A stretch of 64,000 nucleotides of DNA from Calendula officinalis. Taxonomy: Eukaryota > Streptophyta > Magnoliopsida > Asterales > Asteraceae. The position numbers were made by a program, and so were the translations under genes. Numbering within the stretch: the first letter of the stretch is position 1; every line of letters begins with the position of its first letter. Below the pieces are notes generated by a model. That model was not told the origin of the DNA, ran no database searches, and saw nothing but the letters and a program-made list of their open reading frames with translations. This document shows, piece by piece, positions 12,719-23,547 of the stretch. The stretch spans positions 61,062,861-61,126,860 of the forward strand of contig OY970828.1 in assembly GCA_963853835.1 (NCBI GenBank), given 5' to 3'.

Positions 12719-13489
12719 TATGTGGGTTTTGTGTTCGTTTCTGTTAACTGATCATTTAATGCCCAGTGTGATGATAAATTTTTAATATTTGCATAGATTT
12801 ATTACCCATTCTTGCGTTCATGTATCCAAATTTGGATTGTACGTAACACATATTCCCTATTCGTATTTGGGAGTAGCATCTTGTATATGATCTAAAATTA
12901 ACACTAGATTTGTGTTCTATTGTAATATTTGCCTTAGCAGTTGTACTTTTGCCAAAAAAACCCACCACCAGTAACAGTTCTAGAAGAAGACAAAAATGGT
13001 GTATGACGAGGTATTTGGGGCAAAATGTCAAGGCTCAAAGGAAGAAATTGAAAGTGTATGGAAATGAAGGTTATGTTAGCAACTGTTGAAATGTCATCGC
13101 CGGAGGTGGTGGTGGGTGGGGTTTATTGATATGGGTTTGGTGGTGGTGGGTGGGTGGGTGGGTGGGGTGGGGTTTATTGATATGGGTTTAACAGCTATAG
13201 CACGTAATTGAGATTCAATTTTGGAGGAATTAGTGATTTAGATTTAGAAGGAGGAAGAAGAAGGAGGAGGGATGAGTTTTAAAACTAAATGAATTTTTTT
13301 AAGTAAAGGGTATGTTGGTCACTTCAAAATAATTAACAATACAATTTAACGTCTGTTAGGATTTTGGACCAAAAGTAATACGAAGTTCAAACCACAGTGA
13401 CCACGGGTGTAATTTCTGAAAGTTAGGGACTAAATCCAAAACTTTTATCAAACCACAGAGACCATTCATGTAATTTACTCTATTTTTTA

Positions 13490-14483
13490 AAATAGAGATC
13501 ATTAAAAATAATATTAATAGACCAAAATAAAGGTTTTGGAAAGTAATGATTATTTAATATATCTTGCCACATATGCCTATGGCACTTGAGGGCTGAGGCA
13601 AATATTTCCGACGGATAACCGTTGAAGCCTAAACATCTTTTTTTATTAAGAGTTAATCTAGTTATATAAATGTTTTTATGGAATGATTGAGCTTATGCTC
13701 ATAATGTACTCAATATAATATATTATGGTTGTTTTCGAATCGTCATCTCGCCATCTGATATGTTTATTTAGGGTGGGATCGAAACTATGAAATCTAAAGG
13801 TAATATAAAACATAAACATGACAGACAAATATTCCTAACATATTGATATAAAATTGGTAATTTACCAAATAATGTACAGGGACGCTGTATTTAAAGTATA
13901 CATGAGTAATATGTTATGATAAATACATAAATATGCCGATCATATCGTTTTATAAGTAACCTAATTAAATACCCTTCTAGCTCATACTTCTATTATCTAA
14001 GTACGTATACGAATTTTGGATATATAAAAAAGACCCCATGAATAAGCTAGCACCTGATTTATATATTCTTTATCAATAAAAAGAACAAGTAAAATTTACT
14101 TTAGATGCTTCATGGTTAATACCACATTGCATTAAAATATGCACATGTAATAAAGAAGCTGCCTTAAAGTGGTGTACCATGTGCATCATGCATGAATCAT
14201 ACCTAGTTGTCTCATAACTAGCAACTCCATCTTCCATTTGCTTCGATCAGGAAGGTTTTGTGGTGTTGCAAGAATCTTGATATCAGTATGGTGATGATCA
14301 AAACATGGTTTAAAACCAGAAAAGGACTTGAAATTAGCTAACCTATTTTTGTAAATTACATGCATTATATAACTACTAAATAGTATTAAATAACCCACAA
14401 TTTCTACAGTTCAAAAACAAATAAAAATCAAGAAAAAGGTAAAACTTGAACTCAAACTCATCAACTTTTTTTCTGATATATAT
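13490..14483. other. intergenic, 3' flank of the Dof gene
   Basis: A/T-rich, no ORF supported. The part nearest 14483 probably includes the Dof 3' UTR; no clear polyadenylation signal could be chosen. Confidence 0.5.
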
Positions 14484-15670
14484 TTACCATGATCCTCCTC
14501 CTAACCCTCCACTACCCCAATAGCCAGTTGAAGATTCTCCTTGGAATTCACTATTTGATGTTGAAATAGGTTTCAACCCTTGATCAAAAGGGAATAAAAT
14601 TCTTGCATTTGCACTTGTACCAGCCGCTGTAGTTATAGTACTCATGGTGCTTTGATGATTAGATACCCCACCATTTTCAAACCCATCAAGAGAAAAAGGA
14701 GAATTCATGATCATGGTGTTTGGTAATGAGTTCATCATCACTTGTCTTGGATCAGAAACCCCACTTTTCAAGAACTCCATAGCTGAGAACTGTGGTGAAC
14801 TTGTGGTGGTTGTGGTGGTGTTAGGGTTGTAAGGCAAGTTGCCAAATTGTAGAGAAATATTTGTATAACCTAGGTTTAGGTCTTGACCTTGACCTTGAAG
14901 TTGACTTTGACCATGGACTTGACCTTGGATCATAGTCTTGCTATTAGGGTTTTGTGTGAGAAAGCTTGGTGATTGTGAGGTCATCATCATAGGTTGTTGA
15001 TTCTTGGATATTGAAGTTGCTAGTGGTGGTGGTGGTGGTGGTGGTGGTAGTGATGATGAAGATGATCGCTTGTTCCGCCGTGAACCACCGCCCACCGGAA
15101 CATTCCGGAGAGATCCACCGTTGGTCCAGTACCTTCTACAAGTCTTGCAAAAGTACCTTGGTTGAGAGAGACTATAATTGTTGTAGTAACAAAACTTTGT
15201 GTGTGAAGAATTACACCTCGGACAATTCAAAGCTTGTGGCTTTTGTGGTCTAATACTTTTCTTTTCTTCCATGGATTTCACAACTCCCAATCCCTGAAAA
15301 GTTCAAAAAGAAAAAGAAAAAGAAAAAGAGAACCACATGACTCCCATGCTATCAAATCCATATCAATTTGTCTCTAAAAAGAAGCTTTTTTTGGTCAACT
15401 TTTATCATATGGTGGGAATTTAAAAGGGAAAGTATAGAAAGTGTAGTAAGTACTTTCAAGAACTTGAAGATTTGGGTTTAGTGGTTGAGTTAACAACAAC
15501 ATCATCATCTCTTTTAAAAGATTAAAATACTAAATCTGCCCATCATCAAAATCAAAACTCTAGATAGAAAGTTGAAAAAATCAAGAGAGAAATATATGCA
15601 TGGTCTTTATATAATTGAATTGAGATTAGGATTAGGATTAGGTTACCTCAGACCACTGAGCAGCATCCAT
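14484..15670 (-). CDS. Dof zinc-finger transcription factor
   Basis: Encodes 277 residues in two exons: 15670-15647 (eight codons, MDAAQWSE) and 15293-14484, joined by a GT-AG intron of 353 bases. Residues 30-80 form the plant-specific Dof DNA-binding domain; the four zinc-binding cysteines (C32, C35, C57, C60) are spaced CX2CX21CX2C, and the family binds AAAG cores in the nucleus. A Pro run encoded by a triplet repeat and a long Asn/Ser/Thr/Gln-rich region follow. The tail contains STGYWGSGG and ends GGGSW, as in Dof proteins of the vascular PEAR/Dof2.1-like group; subgroup placement is inference. The tiny first exon is missed by ORF-only prediction, which would start at an internal codon. 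Confidence 0.93.
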
Positions 15671-15935
15671 TATATGATCTCAAGAAAAAAGGGAAAGTTT
15701 GTGGAGATGTTGAGAGAGAATGAGAAAAAGGAGACTGCATACACCCACCCACCCACTTTTGAGGTGGTCATAAAGCAAGAAAGACACCGGAGAAGGTGCG
15801 CTTTGGCTAACTAAACTCACTTATTTTATGTTTTACTGTGTGGAAGGGGCATCTTTGTCTTCATCCCCCACTATTTTCTATATTTTGCATCAATATTCAA
15901 GTTATGCAATTTTTTGGATATGAATATAGAGTTAT
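15671..15935. other. 5' flank of the Dof gene
   Basis: Probable promoter and leader on the minus strand, A/T-rich, with a short CACCC run near 15743. No TATA box was confidently placed. Confidence 0.4.
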
Positions 15936-17038
15936 CTTGAAGGAGGTACACTAAAATTTTAAATATCCAAGAAACAAATCATATTCATTGGATTAAAATA
16001 ATTAAGATCAAATCATATGTGTTTCAAACATATGTGTTTCAAGTCACGACCATCACCGCCTGTCACCACCACCGACCACTGCAGGCGGCCACCTCCGGCC
16101 GCTGGCCGTCGCCGCCGAGCGCCGACGGGCGCCGCCGCCGAGCGCCGACGGGCGCCGCCGAGCGCCGACGGCCGCCGCCGAGCGCCGACGGCCGCCGCCG
16201 AGCGCCGACGGCCGCCGCCGGCGGCCGACGGCGGTGGTGGCTGACAGTGAAGGTGCTGGTGGTAATGTGGGTGCTGGTGATATTGATGTATTGAACCACA
16301 TGTGATTCACTAAAACACAGGTGTTCCAGAATACAAACGAGTATATTACTTCTAATCACATGTGTTTCAAGTCACAAAACACATTTGATTCACTAAACCC
16401 AGGAGTTTCTAAAAGCAAGGGAGCATACGAACTACGAATCACATGTGTTTCAAAAGGCGAAACATGTGATTCACTAAAACACAAGGTTCCAAAGATACAG
16501 ACGTTCATATTACTTCGAAGCACGTGCGTTTCAAGTCACGAAACATATGTGATTCACTAAAAAAAGGAGTTCTAAAAGCAGGAGAGCATACGAACTACGA
16601 ATCACATGTATTTCAAAAGGCGAAACACATGTGATTCACTAAACAAAAAGGGTTCCAAAAATATAGATGAGCATATTACTTCGAAACACATGTGTTTCAA
16701 GTCACGAAACACATGTGATTCACTAAAAACATAAGTTTCTAATAACAATGCAGCATACGAACTACGAATCACATGTGTTTCAAGTCACAACCACCACCGC
16801 CGGACACACCACCGACCACCGCCGGCTGCCTCCGTCCGCCGTCGCCGACCGCTGCCGACCACCGCCGAGTGCCGCCGTCCGCCGCTGCCGTCAGTGGTGG
16901 TGGGTATGATGTATTAAAACACATATGTTGGTAGTTGTGGTGGTGGTTTGAATCTTAATCTTGACCTTTAAGTTTTTTTTATCCAATGACTAATAATTAT
17001 CTCTTGGGACTTGATAAAATTACTATGCTAACTTGAAC
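15936..17038. mobile_element. CACATGTG-palindrome MITE-like element
   Basis: The ends are imperfect inverted repeats (TTGAAGGAGGTACACTAAAA on the left; complement of AATTTTATCAAGTCCC further in on the right, then a shared TCATTGGAT). The interior is dominated by repeated AATCACATGTG / CACATGTGATTCAC palindromes and a GC-rich minisatellite. Units carrying GAGCATACGAACTACGAATC recur at 16421, 16584 and about 16751, a period of 163-167 bases. No coding capacity. The related elements are at 21226, 21829 and a fragment at 61300. Confidence 0.55.
16100..16235. repeat. GC-rich minisatellite
   Basis: Five copies of GAGCGCCGACGG separated by GCCGCC-type spacers, in a window that is otherwise strongly A/T-rich. 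It opens long artefactual frames on both strands; none looks like a real protein. Confidence 0.85.
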
Positions 17039-17153
17039 AAACCACTATGAATATATGTTTGTTAAATTTTCTACTTTTCATTTCAATTCGTAAATAAGGA
17101 TGAGAGCGAGGAAGTTACATGTAAATAATAAGGTGTGTCTAACGTATGGCAGA

Positions 17154-17755
17154 CACTACAACGAAATTATCCCACGGCGGCTAACCGATTATTTTCAACA
17201 TATCGCGACAAGTTTTCGCGAAAGTTTATTACGACGATATGTTTGGTGCCATAGCTTAAAATTTCTATCACCATAAGGTACACCTATACCGACGACATGT
17301 CATCTACGGATTTCGTCAGGACAAATTTTCAAAATAAAACAAAAGTTTCATTATAAAGTTTTGGTCATTATCATAGCCCTGAATATTAGAAAATTATCTG
17401 ATAACTCTGTAACGACAACATGTCATAGGTGGAAAGCGAAAAACACTATTTATTTAATCTATTCTAACGATATGATGTCGCCAAAGACGAAAAGCGAACA
17501 ACGTCGTTTCTTTTATCCGGAACTAGTAACAAAAGAAAATCAAAAATATTTTTTAATTCATCTATCATAACATGACATATTTTCAAAAGTCCACCTAACT
17601 TATTTTTTCCCACAAACTCTATAGCGATGACATGTCGTTGCAACAGAGTTCTAAAAATATTTGTAATCAATTTTTTTCCAAATTAAATGAAAATAAATTT
17701 TAAATAGAAAAATTATATTGATGTCTACATTTTATTTCTACCTCATGTTGATACT
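17154..17755 (+). mobile_element. CACTA-type transposon end, truncated
   Basis: Starts CACTACAACGAAATTAT, close to the plant En/Spm (CACTA) terminus, and is followed by repeated GACATGTCGT / CGACGACATGT subterminal motifs (about 17290, 17410 and 17625), the type of site bound by CACTA transposases. The other end is not seen; the retroelement at 17756 follows. Confidence 0.6.
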
Positions 17756-18039
17756 TGTAAGATCTATTCCATTGCAATCAATCCATATGTTGTTTAATTT
17801 GAAGAAGATAAACTTGATTTATGAGTATTCTAGTGAGAGAGTAGAGAGAGAAAAAGAGGGAAGCTTTCAAATGAGTAATTGAGATTAATGACTAAAAGCT
17901 TACAATTAGTGAAAGGTAAATTCCCTTAAATACCTAGCACACTAATCATCATGATTAAGGCTAAAGACTAGACTAATACTATTGCAATATTACATGTCTA
18001 GTCCCCTAACTATTAGATACAACTAAATTGACCCTAACA
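17756..18039 (-). repeat. 3' LTR of the non-autonomous element
   Basis: Begins TGTTAGGG and ends TCTTACA on the minus strand; nearly identical to 20793-21077. Confidence 0.9.
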
Positions 18040-18052
18040 ATCTCCCCCTTTG
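18040..18052 (-). other. polypurine tract
   Basis: The minus strand reads CAAAGGGGGAGAT directly before the 3' LTR. A second, similar purine run about 200 bases upstream (near 18265) follows sequence shared with the element at 4976-6952. Confidence 0.85.
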
Positions 18053-19744
18053 TATCAATAGTTTGGATTAGCCTGATTTTGAAATCTTCTTCTCTAGCAA
18101 AGTCTGAAACTGAATTATTCGTTGAGTAGTTTTGATGTAGTATCAGCTTCATCTTTTGATTGAACAATGAAATATAGTACTTTTTAATTGGCTTTACAAC
18201 CAATATAAAGTATCTCAGAAGATTTCATGAATTGTTGATTTAATATGTCTTTATCATTATCCAATCTCCCTCTTTTTGAGCTTTTTGAACTTCATCCATG
18301 TCTTCCTTCAAAGAACCTAAATTTTTATCGTTGAGTTTGTTGGTGTGAGAAATGCCTAAAACTGATATATTAAAGATTTGAAGGTTCTAGAAATGAAAAC
18401 ATCAGTTAGGAAAAGATTTGACTGAGATATTGTAATAGAGGTTTTTGTGAGGATAGGATAATGATGGTTTGTATTATGAAAAGAATGATTTGAAATTTAA
18501 AGGTTTTGAATGTGTGTGTGTGAATGTTTGTATATAGGAAAGAATGATATATACATTTAAGATTTGTATGAATGTGTATAATTTGTATTTTGTATGATAC
18601 AGAAGATTTGAACAGTTTTGCTTTTGTATGAATATGGTTGTTATATAATTTGGAAAGAATGATTTATACGATTAGATTTTGGATGGATATGAATGTGAAT
18701 TTGTGGTTTGGATAGAATGATTTGTCAGTTTAAGATTTGTAGTGAAAATGTTGAGAATTTGTGAGAAATTTCTGAAGATGAATCGGTTTCTTTTTCTTCA
18801 CAAATTATTTCATGTAAATCGACGAAAATGTAGACCCATAGATAGATAGAGTTGTTTGTAGCGGAAGTCTTTTCTCGAATTTGTGGCTTGGTCGATTTAT
18901 GATCATTGATACTTGTTATTTAGGGTTAAATGTGGATAAGGTTTACGCTCCCCCTCAAACAAACAATTATTTCTCAACTGATCTTCTTCGGTTTCTTGTT
19001 TACTCCCCCTTAATTGGTGCATATGTCTTTTTGATGTGAAGTAAACTGGGCTAATATATTCTCTTAAGTCTCGTAAGCATTTTTCTTCATAAACAGAACT
19101 TCTTATTAAATTTTCTCCCCCTCATGATGATTAAGATTTAGCAGAATCAGCATGACCAATATGAAGTTCGTCGAGGGGAAATGATGAAAATCATCTCAGC
19201 CCATGAATACAAATGTGATGAAGAATGAGATATTCATATTTTGAATGAATCAATATACATCACATTGTATCATCGAAAACCGAACCGATGTTGATAATGT
19301 AGAAATCCAATCAAATCGTTTGACATTTAATCTTAATGATCGAATCAAATCGGGCAAACCGGGATCACATAGATTACCCGTTGACACAACAGTTACACAA
19401 ACTGTGTGACCTACGTTTAGTGTTGGAATAGATGTTAGCACTGGTAGGATTTCCATTCAATCATCGTGGAATACCAAGAATGTTGGTAGCACTATGAATG
19501 TTCCGGCTTTATCACAAAGATAAGCTTGATATTATGCCTTGTTTCCTAAAAGTGTATATGTCGGTTCTAGACTCAATTAGTGGACAAACGAAGGCGAGGA
19601 CTGGAGAGGCTTGTCCTCTTGTTCAATATCAACAATCTCCAAGTGAGATCTCGATAGCATATGAGATAGTCTCCGTGGAAATGAAACAAGTACTTTTTAA
19701 GAAATACTTGGGTTTTACGACGTTCTCTATTCCGTCGATTTCTG

Positions 19745-20310
19745 ATTTCTGATATTGGTTGTTTGTGATATCAGATTTCGGATTTCGGTTTCAATATCGG
19801 TTGTTTGTATTCAAGGAGATATCGGTTTCAATCAGATATCGATTTCTAGCTCTCGTAAGTTCACGATTTTGTTTTTGATATCGGATTCTCAAATCAGTTT
19901 CACGATATCGGATTCTCAAATATCGATTGTGATATCAGTTTTGACTTTTCGGTATTCTGATTTCAGTTCTGTGAAATTGATATCGATTGTGAAATTGGTT
20001 CTCGGTGTTGGTTCTCTGTAATAGATTTTGATTTTGTGGTTCTATATCGATTTATGGAACTGATTTTAGATATCGGAAGTTCAAAATCAGATATCGGTTC
20101 TTGTTTGAAATCGAATTGTGGTTTTGCAAAATCAGATATCGGTTTTCAAATTTCAAAACAGATATCGATTCTGGGATATCGGTTCTGGGATATGGAATCA
20201 GATATCGGTTCTTGTAACTGAATTTGGGTTATCTGTTTAAATTAAAATCTGATATCGGTTTTGGAATTCATTTGTGATATCAGTTTTGGATATCGGTTTC
20301 AGTTCGTGAT
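19745..20310. repeat. GATATCGG-rich irregular repeat array
   Basis: The palindrome GATATC, mostly as GATATCGGTT or CAGATATCGG, recurs many times at irregular spacing inside the non-autonomous LTR element. On the minus strand some copies fall in one frame reading Pro-Ile-Ser-(Asp), but the frame is not kept through the whole array. Confidence 0.8.
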
Positions 20311-20780
20311 GTTGGTTTTCAAAACAGACAAAGTTCTTCAGTTTATGGTTGACGAAAAATGCCCGAAAATCTAACATTTTTTATCATAACTTCTTCGTTT
20401 CTTGCTCAAATTAGTTGATTCTTTTTGCAAATGATGCCAAAAATGTTTTTCTACAATCCTATCCAAATCATATCATAAATTTCAACAAAACTCAGCTCGA
20501 TTTCATAATTTTCAGACAGAAAAGTAAGTGTTCATGGTGTTTTGTCAAAAATCTTCATAATCAAGTCAATACTTGATGAATTTGATCGATGTTTGATACT
20601 AGAACGATTAAAATCAGAAGATGAATACGATTATCACATAAAATTGAAGAGATAAACCTCAGATTTCTGTTTTGATTTCACTGTTCTTCATTTTTCAATA
20701 AAACTTCAAGTTTTCTTCAACAAACTTCAAATCAGTGTGTAATTCCATGGATTGTGGATCGATTCCTTAACGAATTTTAC

Positions 20781-20790
20781 TCTGATACCA
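20781..20790 (-). other. primer-binding site
   Basis: The minus strand reads TGGTATCAGA two bases inside the 5' LTR, matching the initiator tRNA-Met type primer. Confidence 0.85.
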
Positions 20791-20792
20791 CT

Positions 20793-21077
20793 TGTAAGAT
20801 CTATTCCATTGCAATCAATCCATATGTTGTTTAATTTGAAGAAGATAAACTTGATTTATGAATATTCTAGTGAGAGAGTAGAGAGAGAAAAAGAGGGAAG
20901 CTTTCAAATGAGTAATTGAGATTAATGACTAAAAGCTTACAATTAGTGAAAGGTAAAATTCCCTTAAATACCTAGCACACTAATCATCATGATTAAGGCT
21001 AAAGACTAGACTAATACTATTGCAATATTACATGTCTAGTCCCCTAACTATTAGATACAACTAAATTGACCCTAACA
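20793..21077 (-). repeat. 5' LTR of the non-autonomous element
   Basis: 285 bases, near-identical to the left LTR; the extra A near 20956 and the G/A change near 20863 are the differences I saw. Confidence 0.9.
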
Positions 21078-21225
21078 ATACTCACTCAAAAGATAACATG
21101 TGTAATCCATTAATTAATTTTCATAATTGTATCCATTGATTTTACCACATGTCTTGATCAGGTGGGTAAACAAATAAGTATGCATGCATGAATATCATTA
21201 CTCTTTTAAATAACTAAAAACATAG

Positions 21226-21777
21226 ATTAAACTTATAAACTTAGGGTTGTATTTTAGGTGGTCCACTATTAAAACATAATATTAAGGGACAAATCTTTTT
21301 CTTTGTATAAAAAAATCCTTTAACAACCACCATCATCAAAACGCATGTGATTCTATAATCAACCACCACCGCCGGCCACCACCACCGCTGCCGGCCACTG
21401 CCACCACCAACCATGGCCCGCCACCGCCCGTTGCAATCACATGTGACTGGATACACAATCACATGTGACTAAAAGCAGCGGACGGTTGCGAATGTTGCCA
21501 ATGGTGGAGATGGTGACCGGCAGAGGTTGGTGGTGGTGGTGGGGTCGGCGGTGTTGAATTACATGGGATTTAATACACATGGGGGGGGGGGTGGTGGTGG
21601 TGTGATCGGCGGTGTGCAATCACATATAATATAATAAACAGAGGGTGATGGTGTTGTTGTTGTATTGAATCACAAGTGATGGTATTGGTGGTGGTGATTT
21701 GGAGTTGATTGATCAAAGGGCTAAGATTTATCCCTTAAGACTTCATAAGAAAGATAAACTTTCTCTATAAACTTAAT
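21226..21777. mobile_element. CACATGTG-palindrome MITE-like element
   Basis: Contains AATCACATGTGA palindromes and CCACCACCGCCGGCC blocks between weakly inverted ends (a TTAAGGGACAAATC-like stretch at left, its counterpart GATTTATCCCTTAAG at right). No ORF with a recognised domain. Ends are approximate. Confidence 0.4.
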
Positions 21778-21828
21778 TAAATATTTTTAAATCTTATATT
21801 TTGTAAATATTCTTAAATCTTAATTAAA

Positions 21829-22326
21829 CGTTCAAGGAGGTACATGATTTTTATAAAGTTCTGAGAAATAAATCTCAGCTTTTAGATCAATCAACCCCCA
21901 AATCGCCACAACCACTAGAATCACATCTGATTCAACATATCAACACCACCACCACCTCATGTGTATTAAATCACGTGTGATACAACACGGCCGACCATCA
22001 TCACCACCACCAACCTTTTTCGACCACCATGTCCACCACAGGCAACCCCTCGCCAGCGTCGGCTGCTTGTAATCAAATGTGATTGCATATCCAATCACAT
22101 GCGATTGCGGCGACCGGGGGCGGCGGCGGACGGAGGTGGTCGTTGGCGGAAGTGGCCGGTGGTGGTGGTTGTATATTAAATCACATGTGATTTTATGATG
22201 GTGGTGGTTGTATAATGAATCACATATGATTTGATAATGGTGGTGGTGGTCGTTAAGAGATTTTTTGATCAAATAGCTAAGATTTATTCTTTGAGACTTT
22301 ATAAAAATCAAGGAACTCTCTGAACG
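21829..22326. mobile_element. CACATGTG-palindrome MITE-like element
   Basis: The terminal inverted repeats are about 60 bases, from CGTTCA through GATTTTTATAAAG to TTTGATCAA on each side. The interior has TCACATGTGATT palindromes and GGTGGTGG-type blocks. No coding capacity. Ends and superfamily are not certain. Confidence 0.55.
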
Positions 22327-22424
22327 CAACTCACCCCAAATAAGTACAATCATTTTCTTACATGGTACCAAACATAATACATATTGTATCATTTTGAGAT
22401 GGTATTATTTTTTTTAATCTTTTA

Positions 22425-22871
22425 CACCGTGTTCCCAAGTTTTTAAATGAAAGAAAATATAAGAAAGTTAAGGATAAGAAGAGAATGAAGGAATTTATAA
22501 AAGAAAATAATGTTTTTCTTTGTGTTCCCGAGTCGTAAAGAAAAAGAAGGAAAATAATATTTTTTTGTATTCTCAAGTCGGAGAGAAAGGAAGAAAGTTA
22601 TTAAATTTACAGTTTTATCTTTAAAATATAAATTAATTAAGAAATATGAGAGGTAATTTGGTAAATGCAATTTTTTTTCATTAATTGTACCTTCTTTTCT
22701 CTCCAAATCTTTCCACTTTTGGGACGAAGATTAGGAGAGAAATAATGACAAAAAATTTCTCTCAACTTTCTTTTCTCTTCTTCTAATAACAAACTTTGGA
22801 ACACGATAAAAATTAATTATCTTCTCAAATATCTTCTTTTCTCTCTTAATTTAAACTCTGGGAACACAGCA
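22425..22871. mobile_element. MITE, possibly Tourist/Harbinger-like
   Basis: Inverted ends share GTGTTCCCA and then GTTTAAAT-like sequence; the element is flanked by TTA on both sides, which suits a PIF/Harbinger-derived MITE. The interior is purine/pyrimidine-rich and non-coding. Confidence 0.6.
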
Positions 22872-22874
22872 TTA

Positions 22875-23300
22875 GGTGATGACCGACAGTTAATCTTATC
22901 GAACTATATAAGAAAATAACGTTATTTTAAGAATAAAAGTTGATTAACGGAATCTTTATTAAAGTGGTCTTTGTATGTGAGTGGAATTTTGCAAAGTGGA
23001 GTGTTTTTATATTCTATGTTTGCGAGTTGTGACTTGAAGAAAGTAATGGTTGTCTGCTTCATGTAACATCTTTTCGCTCATTTCTCATAATGCTTTCCTG
23101 TGAAGTTGTGATATGAAGGGACGTGTAAATTAGGTTTTTATTTTATATCTTTTTAAAGTGAAGACAAAATACAAAAAAGGAAATTGTGTATTTATATTAT
23201 TGTTGTGTTTGTTTAGACTTTAGACGACAAAATTAAATAGGAAGTCCACTAGTTTGTCATTTAATACGATATTAGTTTTGTAAGTTTCTTTATTACATTA
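22875..23300. other. intergenic, nothing recognised
   Basis: A/T-rich sequence without supported ORF, repeat or RNA. Confidence 0.5.
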
Positions 23301-23302
23301 TA

Positions 23303-23545
23303 CTCCTTCCGTCCAACAAAAAAGTTCTCATTTCTTTTGGGCATAAATATTTAAGAGATAGTTGATAGTGGGATCTTTGGTAATATTTTTGATTAAAATA
23401 TAAGGTTAATTGGAAAGAGAAAATGTTTTTAAGAGATAGTTGGTGGTGGGGTCTATGATAATAATATTATTTAATAGAAATTACAACTTTTTTGTGGAAC
23501 AAAATTTATGATAGAAATGATAATTTTTTTGTGAGACGGAAGGAG
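23303..23545. mobile_element. Stowaway-like MITE
   Basis: Inverted CTCCTTCCGTC ends with TA on both sides (23301-23302 and 23546-23547); 243 non-coding bases. Related to the copy at 42383. Confidence 0.85.
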
Positions 23546-23547
23546 TA

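Larger units (their letters stand above)
10516..13480. mobile_element. long-TIR Mutator-like element with nested LTRs
   Basis: About 270 bases at each end are inverted copies, running from GAGTAAATTACATG inward through a CT/GA-rich stretch to near 10790 and 13205. A perfect 9-base target duplication, TATTTTTTA, lies at 10507-10515 and 13481-13489; 9 bases is the Mutator-superfamily size. No transposase is visible. Its middle is interrupted by a gypsy-type LTR (11034-12718), so the original element was about 1.3 kb. Confidence 0.85.
17756..21077 (-). mobile_element. complete non-autonomous LTR retrotransposon
   Basis: Two LTRs of 284-285 bases (17756-18039 and 20793-21077) differ by one substitution and a one-base indel. 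The target duplication ATACT lies at 17751-17755 and 21078-21082. A PBS sits just inside the right LTR and a PPT just inside the left one, so the element reads on the minus strand. The 2.75 kb between them has no gag, protease, RT or integrase, so it must depend on another element. The near-identical LTRs suggest recent insertion. The non-coding interior and large size fit a LARD-like class; size alone would not exclude a deleted copia element. Confidence 0.9.

Noticed and set aside
15620..15645. Telomere-like repeat in the Dof intron
   Set aside because: The GATTAG run is hexameric, not the plant TTTAGGG repeat, and only a few units long.
16017..16359. Long open frames on both strands over the GC-rich repeat
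   Set aside because: They arise from the GCCGCC minisatellite; composition is repeat-driven and there is no start context or domain.
19755..20221. Plus-strand Ile/Ser-rich open frames in the GATATC array
   Set aside because: They are by-products of the GATATCGG repeat; the element reads on the minus strand and no protein domain is visible.
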